Positions 40,368 to 51,200 of a stretch of DNA of 64,000 nucleotides are shown piece by piece (the stretch's first letter is position 1; every line of letters starts with the position of its first letter). The notes beneath the pieces were generated by a model that was not told the origin of the DNA, searched no databases, and saw nothing but the letters and a program-made list of their open reading frames with translations. Where the stretch lies: contig NZ_CP093397.1 of assembly GCF_029027585.1 (NCBI RefSeq), forward strand, positions 1,291,405 to 1,355,404, written 5' to 3'. This stretch comes from Sulfurimonas sp. Lineage in GTDB: Bacteria; Campylobacterota; Campylobacteria; Campylobacterales; Sulfurimonadaceae. Made by a program: the position numbers and the translations under genes.

Positions 40368-41336
40368 ATGGAAGCTAAAAAAAAATTATTAGATATGGTT
40401 CGCGACAAGATACGCTTTAAACACTATAGCTATTCTACTGAAAAGACCTATGTTCATTGGATCAAGCATTATATATTTTTTCATAATAAAAAGCATCCTG
40501 TAGATATGGGGAAGAGAGAGATTGAGGAGTATTTAACTTCTTTAGCTGTTAAAAGTAAAGTTGCTCCTACTACTCAAAATCAAGCTTTTAGTGCAATATT
40601 ATTTTTATATAAAGAGGTGTTAAGTGTTGATATGAGTGAGTGGAATGTGCAAGCTTTACGAGCTCAAGAGAGAAAGCATGTCCCTGTAGTTTTGACAAAA
40701 GAGGAAGTGCATAAAGTTATTGAAAACTTAAAAGGTATTTACAACCTCGTAACTATGCTTATGTATGGCTGTGGACTACGAATGAGTGAGGTTTTGAGCC
40801 TTAGAGTGAAGGATATTGACTTAGGTTTTGAGAAAGTTTATATATGGGATTCTAAATCATTAAGGGATAGAGCCCTACCTTTACCTATAAAGTTGAAAAA
40901 AAGAATAGAAGTTCAGATAGAAGCTGTTTGTGAACTTCATAAAAAAGATATTGAAAATGGATATGGTTCTGTTTATTTACCTTTTGCACTAGATAAAAAA
41001 TCTCCAAAAGTAAAATATGAAACCAAATGGCAATATCTTTTCCCAATGAATAATGTTTCAAAAGATCCACGAACACAAATAGCTAGAAGACATCATATCC
41101 ACCCAAAAACTTTAGGACGAAACATAAAAGTAGCATCTCAAAAAGCAAACCTTAACAAACGAGTAACTTCACATATATTTAGACATAGTTATGCTACTCA
41201 TCTTCTTCAAGCGGGGATAGACTTGCGTTCAATACAAGAACTATTAGGTCATAAAAGTGTCGAAACTACCATGATATATACCCATGTGGTATCTGAAATG
41301 AATAAAGCTAAAGTTATCAGCCCATTAGATTTTTAA
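40368..41336 (+). CDS. intI: Integron integrase IntI
   Basis: Tyrosine recombinase that joins attC circles to attI. 322 residues from the ATG at 40368, which has GGAG 6 nt before it (a first ATG at 40356 is also possible). Catalytic residues: Arg138 (CGLRMSEV), His269 and Arg272 (SHIFRHSYA), His295 (LLGHKSV), Tyr304 (TMIYTH). It carries the IntI-specific insert absent from XerC/D, about residues 207-252, with [20 protein letters not shown]. Ends in SPLDF as IntI proteins do. Divergent from the cassettes. No frameshift, so likely active. Confidence 0.95.
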   Translation: MEAKKKLLDMVRDKIRFKHYSYSTEKTYVHWIKHYIFFHNKKHPVDMGKREIEEYLTSLAVKSKVAPTTQNQAFSAILFLYKEVLSVDMSEWNVQALRAQERKHVPVVLTKEEVHKVIENLKGIYNLVTMLMYGCGLRMSEVLSLRVKDIDLGFEKVYIWDSKSLRDRALPLPIKLKKRIEVQIEAVCELHKKDIENGYGSVYLPFALDKKSPKVKYETKWQYLFPMNNVSKDPRTQIARRHHIHPKTLGRNIKVASQKANLNKRVTSHIFRHSYATHLLQAGIDLRSIQELLGHKSVETTMIYTHVVSEMNKAKVISPLDF

Positions 41337-41347
41337 GGACAAAGATT

Positions 41348-42856
41348 ATGAAAAAACTAAACTGTGCTACTTATGAAGGTATAGATGCTAAGGTTGTTGA
41401 TGTTGAATCTACCTTGACAAAGGGGCTTCCTTCTTTTACTATTGTAGGTATGGCAAATATTTCTATAAATGAGTCCAAAGAGCGGGTAAAGTCTGCCCTT
41501 TTGAGTAATGATTTTTCTTTTCCTCCAAAGCGTGTCACCTTGTCGTTATCTCCTAGTGACATACGAAAGGAAGGCTCGCAGTTTGACCTTAGCATCGCTC
41601 TTTTGATTGCTTTAAATGCTAGTGATGCAGACTTTAGCGAGTGGTTTGTTTTTGGTGAACTTGGACTCGATGGGAGTGTAAAAGAAAACTTGAAACTCTA
41701 TCCGCTTATCTTATCTCTTGCAAATCAAAAAATCATTACAAAGGCTATTGTTCCTTTTGAGAGTTTAGAAAAACTTTCAAAGATTCCAAATATAGAATTT
41801 TACGGAGTAAAAACACTCCAAGATGCAACAGAACTTTTAAGTAACCAAGAAGGAATTTCTCCAAGTATTGCTCAAACAGAGATAGCCTATCCATTTTATG
41901 AGATTAAGGGTGAGAAATATTACTACGCTAAAGAGTATGAAGATGATTTTAGTGATGTAAAAGGACAAGAGGTTGCAAAAAGAGCCGCACTCATATCGAG
42001 TACGGGCTTTCACAATATTTTATTTGAAGGCTCTCCCGGATGCGGGAAAAGTATGATAGCTAAAAGACTTAGGTACATTTTGCCTGCTATGAAAACGGAG
42101 GAGATACTTGATGTCGCAAAACTTCAAGCCCTTGAAGCTAAACCCATCGAGTTTAAACCACATAGGAACATGCGTTCACCACATCACACTTCTACCCTTG
42201 GTAGCGTGTTTGGAGGTGGTTCTTTCAAAGCTCAAATAGGTGAAGTTGGTTTAGCACATAATGGAGTTTTATTTTTTGATGAACTTCCTCACTTTAGTAA
42301 AACTATCTTAGAAGCATTAAGAGAACCGATGCAAGACAATCGTATCAGAATTTCAAGAGTAAACACTAAGGTTGAGTATCCAAGTAACTTTTTGTTTGTT
42401 GGAGCGATGAACCCTTGTCCTTGTGGAAATCTTTTGAGTGAGCATCTAGAGTGTAGATGCAATGAGCTTGAAATTCAAAGATATAAAAACAGACTTTCTG
42501 ACCCATTTTTAGACCGCATAGATTTAACAGTTGTTATGCAAAGTGTAGATGCTAAAGACAAGGCAAGTGTAAGTTCAAAAGAGTTACACAAGCAAGTTTT
42601 AGAGGCTCATCATTTTGCAAAAAAAAGAGGTCAAGATAATTTTAACGCCAAACTTAGTGACAAGGAAATAGAAAACTTTTGTGCTTTAGACATAGATGCT
42701 AAAAGTGTTTTAGATATGGCTGTGAGTAAATTCGCCTTATCTTTTAGAGCTATAAAAAAGACTCAAAAAGTAGCTAGGACTATTGCCGATTTAGAAAAAA
42801 GTGAGTTGATACAAAAGAGCCATGTTTTAGAGGCTCTTAGTTATAGAAGACGCTAA
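41348..42856 (+). CDS. YifB/ComM-family Mg-chelatase-like AAA ATPase
   Basis: 502 residues. N-terminal ChlI-like domain (GLPSFTIVGMANISINESKERV), Walker A GSPGCGKSM (about 228-236), Walker B VLFFDELPHF and the C-terminal Mg_chelatase C domain. The ComM subgroup is a branch-migration helicase in natural transformation. It begins 11 bp after intI and may be read from the same transcript, though it is a common chromosomal gene. Overlaps the end of metH by 4 nt. Confidence 0.92.
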   Translation: MKKLNCATYEGIDAKVVDVESTLTKGLPSFTIVGMANISINESKERVKSALLSNDFSFPPKRVTLSLSPSDIRKEGSQFDLSIALLIALNASDADFSEWFVFGELGLDGSVKENLKLYPLILSLANQKIITKAIVPFESLEKLSKIPNIEFYGVKTLQDATELLSNQEGISPSIAQTEIAYPFYEIKGEKYYYAKEYEDDFSDVKGQEVAKRAALISSTGFHNILFEGSPGCGKSMIAKRLRYILPAMKTEEILDVAKLQALEAKPIEFKPHRNMRSPHHTSTLGSVFGGGSFKAQIGEVGLAHNGVLFFDELPHFSKTILEALREPMQDNRIRISRVNTKVEYPSNFLFVGAMNPCPCGNLLSEHLECRCNELEIQRYKNRLSDPFLDRIDLTVVMQSVDAKDKASVSSKELHKQVLEAHHFAKKRGQDNFNAKLSDKEIENFCALDIDAKSVLDMAVSKFALSFRAIKKTQKVARTIADLEKSELIQKSHVLEALSYRRR

Positions 42857-45800
42857 ACATTATAGTAAGTTGCATTTGGATGATAAACAACTAAAGCACT
42901 TGTAGATTGTTCAGGATGAATTTGAAAAGTTTCGCTTAACTCTATGCCAAACTCTTCTGGTTTGAGTAGGTCAAAAAGAGGGCGATTTAACTCTAAATCA
43001 GGACAAGCTGCGTAACCAAAAGAGTAACGAGAGCCTTGATATTTGTTCATTTGAACATCACTAAGTTTACTCCCTTCCCCATCTGAAATATTTAAATCTA
43101 GTCTTATCTGTTTGTGAGCGATTTCAGCTAATGCTTCAGCTAATTCAACCCCAAGTCCATGAAACTGATAATACTCTGTATAGTTTCCTTCATCCATTAT
43201 GGCTCTTTCTGCGTCACTTAGTTTACTTCCAGAGCTAACACAAGTAAGTGCTATGACATCATGTCTGTCTGAGTGAAAAAAGTCACTTAAAGCCCTGTGT
43301 GGTGCTTTTCTTTGTCTTGGAAAACTAAACTCTTTTATTTTCTCTGCTCTTACATCTTTTAGAGGTTTGGTATTGACCTCGGCATCTGAGTTGTAGCCAT
43401 CTTGTGGGTCAAATAGAAGAAGTTTATTGTCATCACTTCTACAAGGCCAATAGCCATAAATGATAGTAGGCTCAAAAAGTTTTTCATCCAAAAACTGTGC
43501 TTTTAGTTTTTCATAAGCGGGTAAAATAACTTCATCTACTTGTTTTTGATACTCCTCTTTTGTCATTCCTTTTGAACTGTAACCCCAACGAGATTTAAAA
43601 AGTATCTTATGGTTTATCCATTCAAATGCCATCTCTATTTGAGTGTCAGTTAGTTTTACTTCTCTTCTTCCCCAAAAAGGAGGAGTAGGAACTTTGACAT
43701 CACGATTAGGCATTTTTAACTCTTCAAAAGGAGGAATCACTATTTCTTTTTTTACCTTTTTTACCTTTTGTTCTTTATCTTTACCATGTAAATCTGTATC
43801 AAGATTTCCAGCTTCGATGCGACTCATCGCAGTTACTCCATCAAAAGCGTCTTTGCAGTAAAAGATTGGTCCATCATAAAAAGGACGACAAAACTCATCT
43901 ATAAAGTTACGAGTCAGTGCAGCTCCACCAAGTAAAACAGGGATGCTAATATTTTGTTTTTTTAAACTTTTTAAATTTTCTTGCATTACTTGAGTTGATT
44001 TTACTAAAAGTCCACTCATTCCAATGGCAGTAGCATTTGACTCAATGACCGCTTTTGTAAAGTCTTCAAGTTCAACTTTTATGCCCAAGTTCATAACTTT
44101 AAAACCATTGTTTGAGAGTATGATATCTACAAGGTTTTTACCAACATCATGTACATCACCTTTAACTGTTCCAAGAGCTAAGATAGTATCTATTTCTTTT
44201 GTGATTTTTGGTAAGTATGGGTTTAGATAATCAACAGTTTTTTTCATAGTTTCGGCACTTTGAAGCACAAAAGGAAGTTGCATCTGACCTGAACCAAAAA
44301 GTTCCCCTACAACCTTCATAGCATCTATAAGAATTTTATTTACTATGACCTCTGGAGCGATAGATTGACGAGCTTTTTCAACAAGTGGAATCATTCTCGC
44401 TTTATCGCCGTCCATAAGAAGTTTGGCTATTTTTTCTTCATCACTCATCGCTAAGTAGGCTTCATCTTCAGCACCTGTATCGATGGCTTCTTTTGTAGAA
44501 AAATGTTCTATAAAGTCAAAAAGAGCATTTTCTTTTTTGTTAAAGATAAGGTTATTACAAATTTCTTGGTCTTTTTCACTGATTTTATTAATGGGAATAA
44601 TATGCTTAACATTGATAATAACGCTTGTTAAACCTGCCTTAATACAATGATGTAAAAACATAGAGTTTAAGTAAGGTCTTGCATCTTTATCTAGTCCAAA
44701 AGAGATATTTGAAAGACCTAAAACTGCTCCGACTTCAGGGTGTTTTGTGCGAAGTTCTCTTATGGCATCTATGGTATTTATACCAGCATCTCTATACTCG
44801 ACATCTCCACTCGCTAGAGTAAAGGTTAGAACATCAAAAACCAAGTCTTCTTTTTTTATGCCATGTCTTGAGGTTGCTAAGTTTATAATTCTGTCGGCTA
44901 CTTCTAGTTTATTTTCAACTGTTTTTGCCATACCAACTTCATCGATAGTTAAACAAACAAGCGATGTACCAAACTTTTTAGCTAAGGCACATACTTCATC
45001 AAACTTACCTTCTCCATCTTCAAGGTTAACAGAGTTTAAAATTGGCTTTCCGCCTATGTTTTTAAGAGCAGTTTCAAGTCCAACAGTCTGAGTAGAATCA
45101 GGCATAAGAGGAAGAGCTATCTTTTGGTTATACATGCCCATAACAGCATTCATATCTTTAGTCTCATCTCGACCTGCAAAACCGACATTTACATCTATTG
45201 CGTGAGCACCTGCTCTTACTTGTTGCTGAGCAACACTTAGCGTTCCTTCATAGTTTTCTGCTAAAAGTAGTTCACGAAAAGCTTTTGAACCTGTTGCGTT
45301 TGAGCGTTCCCCCATAAGTAGAGGAGCAGGTTCTTGCATAAGAGAAGTAGTGTTAAAAAGTGAAGCAATAGCATTTGGATGTGAACCTGTTGCAACTTTA
45401 GGTTTTATATCACCAACTCTATCTACAAGAGAGCGAATATGCTCGGGCGTAGTACCACAACATCCACCTAAAAAGCTAACCCCATCAAAATCTAAAAAAG
45501 CCTCTTGTTTATCACTAAACTCATCAGGTCCCATCGGATAGTAAGTATATCCACCACGGTTTTGAGGAAGTCCTGCATTTGCATGAACACTTATGGGTTT
45601 ATGCCAAACTTCACTTAGAGTTTTTACATGTTTTAAAACTTGCTGAGGTCCAGTTCCGCAGTTAAAACCAAGACTTAAAATATCAAAAGGTTCTAAAATA
45701 GTGGCAATAGTCGAGGCATCTGTACCTATAAGCATAGTTCCACTAAGTTCTATGGTTACTGAAACCATGATTGGGATGTCAACTTCTTTTTTACGACTTG

Positions 45801-46338
45801 CTTCTTTACAAGCGTGAAGAGCAGCTTTAATTTGTAGAGGGTCTTGAGCAGTTTCTAGTAAAAAAACATCTACTCCACCGTCTATTAGAGCTTCACAAAA
45901 ACTGGTATAACCTTCATACATTTCATCATAACTAATATGCCCTAAAGAGGGAAGTTTTGTCCCTGGTCCAACTGAGCCTAAGCAAAATCTAGGATGCTCT
46001 TTTGTTGAGAATTTTTCACACTCTTTTTTTACTATCTCTGCTCCAGCTTTTGTGAGCTCATTTGCTCTATGACCTATATCGTACTCATCTAAAACCCAAG
46101 TGAAAGAACCAAAAGTATTTGTAGTTATAAAGTCTGCTCCAGCACTAAGGTAAGCATGTGCAATTTCACTTAAAATATCTGGTGCTGTAACATTTAAAAG
46201 TTCGTTACAACCTTCGTTTCCCTCCCAAGCAGATGCAGGGATTTGCTCATCTCTTTGTTGGAGTTGAGTACCTAAAGCTCCATCAATTATAAGAGGGCGT
46301 TTTTTAATAGTTTGTAAAATATAATCTTGTGTATTCAT
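42853..46338 (-). CDS. metH: Cobalamin-dependent methionine synthase
   Basis: Transfers methyl from methyl-tetrahydrofolate to homocysteine. 1161 residues, all four modules: homocysteine domain with zinc Cys (LGFNCGTG, FLGGCCGTTPEH), pterin-binding domain from about 335 (LLMGERSNATGSKAF), B12 domain with DVHDVGKNLV (Asp-x-His-x-x-Gly), and the C-terminal SAM reactivation domain (YSFGYAACPDLE). No cobalamin riboswitch seen upstream. Confidence 0.96.
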   Translation of the reverse strand: MNTQDYILQTIKKRPLIIDGALGTQLQQRDEQIPASAWEGNEGCNELLNVTAPDILSEIAHAYLSAGADFITTNTFGSFTWVLDEYDIGHRANELTKAGAEIVKKECEKFSTKEHPRFCLGSVGPGTKLPSLGHISYDEMYEGYTSFCEALIDGGVDVFLLETAQDPLQIKAALHACKEASRKKEVDIPIMVSVTIELSGTMLIGTDASTIATILEPFDILSLGFNCGTGPQQVLKHVKTLSEVWHKPISVHANAGLPQNRGGYTYYPMGPDEFSDKQEAFLDFDGVSFLGGCCGTTPEHIRSLVDRVGDIKPKVATGSHPNAIASLFNTTSLMQEPAPLLMGERSNATGSKAFRELLLAENYEGTLSVAQQQVRAGAHAIDVNVGFAGRDETKDMNAVMGMYNQKIALPLMPDSTQTVGLETALKNIGGKPILNSVNLEDGEGKFDEVCALAKKFGTSLVCLTIDEVGMAKTVENKLEVADRIINLATSRHGIKKEDLVFDVLTFTLASGDVEYRDAGINTIDAIRELRTKHPEVGAVLGLSNISFGLDKDARPYLNSMFLHHCIKAGLTSVIINVKHIIPINKISEKDQEICNNLIFNKKENALFDFIEHFSTKEAIDTGAEDEAYLAMSDEEKIAKLLMDGDKARMIPLVEKARQSIAPEVIVNKILIDAMKVVGELFGSGQMQLPFVLQSAETMKKTVDYLNPYLPKITKEIDTILALGTVKGDVHDVGKNLVDIILSNNGFKVMNLGIKVELEDFTKAVIESNATAIGMSGLLVKSTQVMQENLKSLKKQNISIPVLLGGAALTRNFIDEFCRPFYDGPIFYCKDAFDGVTAMSRIEAGNLDTDLHGKDKEQKVKKVKKEIVIPPFEELKMPNRDVKVPTPPFWGRREVKLTDTQIEMAFEWINHKILFKSRWGYSSKGMTKEEYQKQVDEVILPAYEKLKAQFLDEKLFEPTIIYGYWPCRSDDNKLLLFDPQDGYNSDAEVNTKPLKDVRAEKIKEFSFPRQRKAPHRALSDFFHSDRHDVIALTCVSSGSKLSDAERAIMDEGNYTEYYQFHGLGVELAEALAEIAHKQIRLDLNISDGEGSKLSDVQMNKYQGSRYSFGYAACPDLELNRPLFDLLKPEEFGIELSETFQIHPEQSTSALVVYHPNATYYNV

Positions 46339-46426
46339 AAGTGGATTTTAGCAAAAAAGAGCATAAAAATATCTTGTGAAAAGTAGTTTAAGCAAAATAA
46401 AACTTGCAATGATGGTGTTTTTGCCT

Positions 46427-46652
46427 CTATTGGTCATCATAGTTTAAGAGATAATCATCAACTAACTTTAGCTTCAGACTTTTGTGCAATCCTCTATGAA
46501 TTTTAATGAGTATTTTTAGAAGTGAAAATGTTCCGCCATCTAGAGTATTTGTTGTGCTTGGAATCTTGATATTTTATATCTGGCTCATAATCAAATATCT
46601 GCTTCTGAATCCATCTAGAACTTTTCTTGTATTCCTCTGCTAAATCACTTAA
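46427..46652 (-). pseudogene. Decayed transposase fragment
   Basis: The minus strand encodes LSDLAEEYKKSSRWIQKQIF, then after a frame change GTFSLLKILIKIHRGLHKSL and VDDYLLNYDD before a stop. The first looks like a transposase DNA-binding start and the second like a transposase C terminus. Everything between is gone. It fills most of the 447-bp gap between metH and ccoG. Confidence 0.45.
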
Positions 46653-46785
46653 AGTTTAATTTTAATTTTATTTGATGTAGTTATATATATTATAATAAAA
46701 GATTAATATAAAACTAAACATATATCTGTTATAATGTGACATTATTGTGACAAATTTATCTTTTTTGAAGATATTAGGAGTTTTT

Positions 46786-48219
46786 ATGGGTAAAAAAAAT
46801 AAAGCTATCGAGAAAGCGCAGGCGTGGCGTATTAAGAGATATTACATATTTATAGCAATTACTGTTATAACTCTTGTTCTGCCTTGGATAACAGTAAATG
46901 ACAATCATTTCTTTTTATTAAGTTTTGACAAGTTAAAGCTACATCTTGCATTTGTTCAGTTTGATATGCAAGAGTTATACTTGATGCCATTTTTATTAAT
47001 GTTTATGTTTTTAGGCATCTTTGGTATGACCGTTTTAGGTGGTCGTGTTTTTTGTGGCTGGATATGTCCTCAAACTATTTTTCGTGTAATATATAGAGAT
47101 TTGATAGAAACTAAAATCTTAGGTCTTCGTTCTCGTATAAAAAATAAGCAAAAAGAACCAGATATGACAAAGGCGCAGAACAAGCTTAAAAAAGTCATAG
47201 CTGTTTTACTTTGGATAGCACTTTCTCTTCTTGCTAGCTCAAACCTTTTATGGTTTTTTGTTCCACCTGAAGACTTTTTTGCATACTTAGGTGATTTTGA
47301 CAATCACTGGACTCTTTTTGGAACAGTTCTTGTAATGACGCTATTTCTTGTTTATGACATAATATTTTTAAAAGAAGATTATTGTATCTATGTCTGTCCT
47401 TATTCTCGTGTTCAGTCTGTTTTATATGATGAGCATACAATAATGGCGCTCTATGATATGCATAGAGGAGGTAATATTTATGATAAAAATAAGCAAAAAC
47501 AATTTACTTCTCAAAAAGATATTCAAGTGCAAGAACCTCACGCAGAATGTACTACTTGTGAGAGTTGTGTAACAGTTTGTCCTACTCATATAGATATACG
47601 AAAAGGTCTTCAGTTAGAGTGTATCAACTGTCTTGAGTGTGTAGATGCTTGTACAACAGTAATGGGTAAACTAGGTAAACCATCTCTTGTTACTTGGTCT
47701 AGTGATTTTGAGATAGTTGAGCAAAAAGGTAAAACACAATATTTTCGTACTAAAGTTTTAGCTTATGTGGTTCTTTTAGTTGGGATAATGTTTGCCTTAG
47801 CTTATATGGGTGGTACAAAAGAGCATATGCTTTTAAATATAAACAAAGAAACACGCCTTTATTCAACTAAATTACTTCCAGATGGTAAGGTTAGAGTTGA
47901 TAATGCTTATGAATTTTTACTACAAAATACTCAAAATGAAAAAATGAAATTTTACTTTGAAGTAATCGCTCCAAAAGGGATGGAAGGTAAGATAATTATT
48001 GCTAAACCTTCGAAGGAATTTACAGCTGTTCCAAACATAAAAAAGAAAAAAATTGTTGTTTTAAGAACTACAGAAGTGCTTGTAAAAGATGATAGAAAAG
48101 ATACCATCATTCCTATAACTATTCGTGCTTATGCTATAGGACACGAAGAAGAGATAGTAGTTTTTAGACAATCAACCTTTGTGTTTCCAAAAACAGAGAT
48201 ATTAAAAGCAGCAAAATAA
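46786..48219 (+). CDS. ccoG: Cytochrome c oxidase accessory protein CcoG
   Basis: Membrane-bound iron-sulfur protein (also FixG/RdxA) that helps copper insertion into cbb3-type oxidase. 477 residues with about five membrane helices, the CGWICPQTIF motif and a double 4Fe-4S ferredoxin domain (CTTCESCVTVCP and CINCLECVDACT). An Ig-like C-terminal domain follows (about 365-470). ATG at 46786 follows AGGAG; a GTG at 46747 is less likely. A TATAAT at 46730-46735 and a TGTGACATTATTGTGACA stretch lie upstream. No ccoNOP genes are in the window. Confidence 0.93.
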   Translation: MGKKNKAIEKAQAWRIKRYYIFIAITVITLVLPWITVNDNHFFLLSFDKLKLHLAFVQFDMQELYLMPFLLMFMFLGIFGMTVLGGRVFCGWICPQTIFRVIYRDLIETKILGLRSRIKNKQKEPDMTKAQNKLKKVIAVLLWIALSLLASSNLLWFFVPPEDFFAYLGDFDNHWTLFGTVLVMTLFLVYDIIFLKEDYCIYVCPYSRVQSVLYDEHTIMALYDMHRGGNIYDKNKQKQFTSQKDIQVQEPHAECTTCESCVTVCPTHIDIRKGLQLECINCLECVDACTTVMGKLGKPSLVTWSSDFEIVEQKGKTQYFRTKVLAYVVLLVGIMFALAYMGGTKEHMLLNINKETRLYSTKLLPDGKVRVDNAYEFLLQNTQNEKMKFYFEVIAPKGMEGKIIIAKPSKEFTAVPNIKKKKIVVLRTTEVLVKDDRKDTIIPITIRAYAIGHEEEIVVFRQSTFVFPKTEILKAAK

Positions 48220-48275
48220 TCATTATTTAAACAGCAATAGGATAAACTCTAAGTATTCACATTTTGGAGTTTGTC

Positions 48276-51200
48276 TTGTTTAATAAAATGAAAAAAATCC
48301 TTCTTTACTCTCTTTTATTCTACACTATTTTTGGCTTTTTTGTTCTTCCATTTATCTTAAAACCACAACTCATCGATATAGTCCAAAAACAAACAAATGC
48401 TAAGATTTCTATTGATAGTGTTTACTTCAATCCTTATATTTTTAAATTAAGTATAAGTGATATAAAACTTACAGATGCAAATGAAGTAGAGCTTTTTTCT
48501 TTAAAATCATTAAGCGTAAATGTAGAGTTATACTCACTTTTAAACTCTGCTATTCATCTAAGTCAACTAGAGCTTCAAGAACCAAAAATTTCACTTATTT
48601 TTAATAAAGATAAAACAATAAACCTAGCTTCTATAGTGAAAGAAGACAAGCAAAAGACAGCAGAAAAAGAGTCAGATTTTGAGATGCCAAGAATAATTCT
48701 TGATGAGATAAGCATCATAAATGGTGGAGTTAAGTATGAAGATTATACCAATACAACACCTTTTCATTTTTCATTTGAGCGAATTAGTTTAGAGTTAAGA
48801 GATATAGATACTGAAAATTTTGATTCAAGCGATGCTAACATAAGATTTCATACAAATCTTGGAGATGGTGGCTTTTTTGATTTTAAAAGTCAGATACTTG
48901 GATTTAAACCTTTTATAGTTAGTGGAAGTGTTGATTTTGAAGCTAGTAAATTATATACACAGTGGAAGTATGTTCAAGACAATCTAAACCTTGAAGTAGC
49001 AGATGGTAAAATTAATTTTAGTGGGGATTATTACTTAAATTTAGATGACTTAAATGCTACAAGCATTGATAATTTAAATTTTGCAATAACTAAGTTGCGC
49101 ATAAAACCAAAAAATAAATATAAAGATGTTTTAAATCTTAGTAAGTTTAGTGTGAGCGATGCTAGTATAAAACCTATGCAAAAAGATGTTCAAATCCGAA
49201 GTGTCACTTTAGATGCTTTAGCTATAAAGGTTAAAAGAGAAAGTGATTCAAAGATAGACTGGATTGAGTATATCAAAACAAATTTTGTTGAACAAAATGC
49301 TACTAAAGAAAAAGAGATATCAGAACCATGGAGTCTGCTTATCAAAAAAGTTGCTTTAGAAAACATCAGTGTAAACTTTGATGATAATGCAATAAAACCA
49401 AAGGTAAATACAAATCTTGATGAGTTAAATATATACCTTAAAAATGTAACGCTAAAAGGAGAACAGCCTTTTTCATTTAAGATAGACACTAAGATAAATG
49501 ATGAGTTTATTTGTAACTCTTTTGGTGATGTAAAATATAAAATCTTAAGTATAGATGCATATACAAAATGTAGTGGTTTAGATATTGTAAAGTTTCGTCC
49601 TTACATAGATGCTATTGCAAGAGACGCTCTTAGTGTTTATGATTTGAAGCTACAACAAGCGGTTGTTGGGTTTGATGCAAATGTAAGCATAAGCGAGCTT
49701 GATGAAAAGATACAAGCAAATGTAAATAAAGCAAATTTTAATCTAAGTAAGTTTGCTTTAAATAAACGAAGCACAAATGAAAGGCTTGTTAGTTTTGCAG
49801 ATTTTTCTATAAATGATATAAACCTAAGCACAAAAACTAAAGCTATAAACATCCAAAAAACAACACTTAAAAGTTTGAATATTAAAGCAAGACTTTATGA
49901 AAATGGCAAGATAAATATGGATAAACTCATAGTTGCTAAAGCATCTAAAAAAATTAAGTCTAAAGGTAAAATAAAAAACTCAGAGTATAGAGTTAAACTA
50001 AAACATTTTGCACTTCAAGGTGCAAGAGTTAGTTTAGATGACAAAACATTAAAGCCAAACCTAACAACAAAACTCGATAGAATATACTTTAACGCGTATA
50101 ACATAGACTCTAAAACTTGGACTTGGTTAAGTTACAACTTATCTATCAGACTAAATTCAAAAGGTTATCTAAAAGCTAGAGGTAACTTAAGACACACACC
50201 ATTAAAACAAAAGGGAAGTTTTGATTTAAAACAAATCTCTTTAAAAGAGTTTAGTCCATATATAGAAAAAGATTTATATTTAAAGCTAAATGATGGTTAT
50301 TTAAATCTAAAAAGTAAAACCAAGTATGAAAAAAACAAAACAAAAGCTGATTTAAAAGTAAAGGGCTCTGTTAATATAGATGAATTTTTTGTATTTGATT
50401 CAAGAGATGATTCAACGCTACTTTCCTTTAATAAACTTGATGTGAAATCTTTTGAGTATGAGATGTCTCCTAATCGTGCTTTTGTAAATGAACTAAACAT
50501 AAATGGTTTTTATGTAAATGCCATCATAGATGAAAATAAAAAAATGAATTTCGCATCCTTGTCAAAAGCGCAAGTAGATGTAAACACTACTAAAAATGAA
50601 GATAAAAATGCTACAAAATTTCCATTTAAGATAATGAAGCTAGATATTGCATCTGGTAGTGCAAAGTTTGCTGATTTTTCTCTACCTCTTAAATTTAAAA
50701 CAAATATACATGACTTAAATGGTGTTATTTACTCCATTACAAATGAAAAAAATGAAGTTAGTTATGTAGATATAACTGGAGAGATTGATGAGTATGGCTC
50801 GACGAAACTTGTAGGTTCAGTTGATAGTGCAAATCCTAAGTCATATACTGACTTGGACTTTAACTTTAGAAACTTAGACTTAAACTCTTTGAGTGGATAT
50901 AGTGCTGATTTTACAGGTTATGAGATAGATAGTGGAAAATTATTTTTAGATTTAGGTTATGAAATACTAGATTCTGAGTTACTTGGTAGAAATTCTGTAA
51001 TCATTAAAAATATTAAACTAGGATATGAGATAGAAGATGAAAATAGCTCATCTTTACCTCTCGGGTTTGCTATCGCTCTCTTAGAAGATGGTGATGGAAT
51101 TATAGATATTGATATGCCCGTTGAGGGAAATCTTGATGAGCCAGACTTTAAATATGGTACACTTATTTGGAAAACTTTTGGTAACTTGATTATAAAAGCC

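Larger units (their letters stand above)
33103..41336. mobile_element. Chromosomal integron: intI, attI and eleven cassettes
   Basis: The integrase reads rightward at 40368 and all cassette genes read leftward, the standard divergent layout. Eleven attC sites lie between 33103 and 40020. The recombination point is the G/TT step of each GTT core. In six of the seven gene cassettes the R'' heptamer at the cassette end is the exact reverse complement of the cassette's own first bases; in the other (35640-36034) one base differs. This shows each was captured as a circle. Seven cassettes carry ten genes or gene remnants. Four are the same gene-less 155-bp unit. Confidence 0.92.

Noticed and set aside
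40368..41336. XerC/XerD-type recombinase
   Set aside because: The protein has the integron-integrase insert with [12 protein letters not shown] and lies beside attC sites.
46339..46785. Cobalamin riboswitch before metH
   Set aside because: No B12-box-like conserved sequence; the region looks like a transposase relic.
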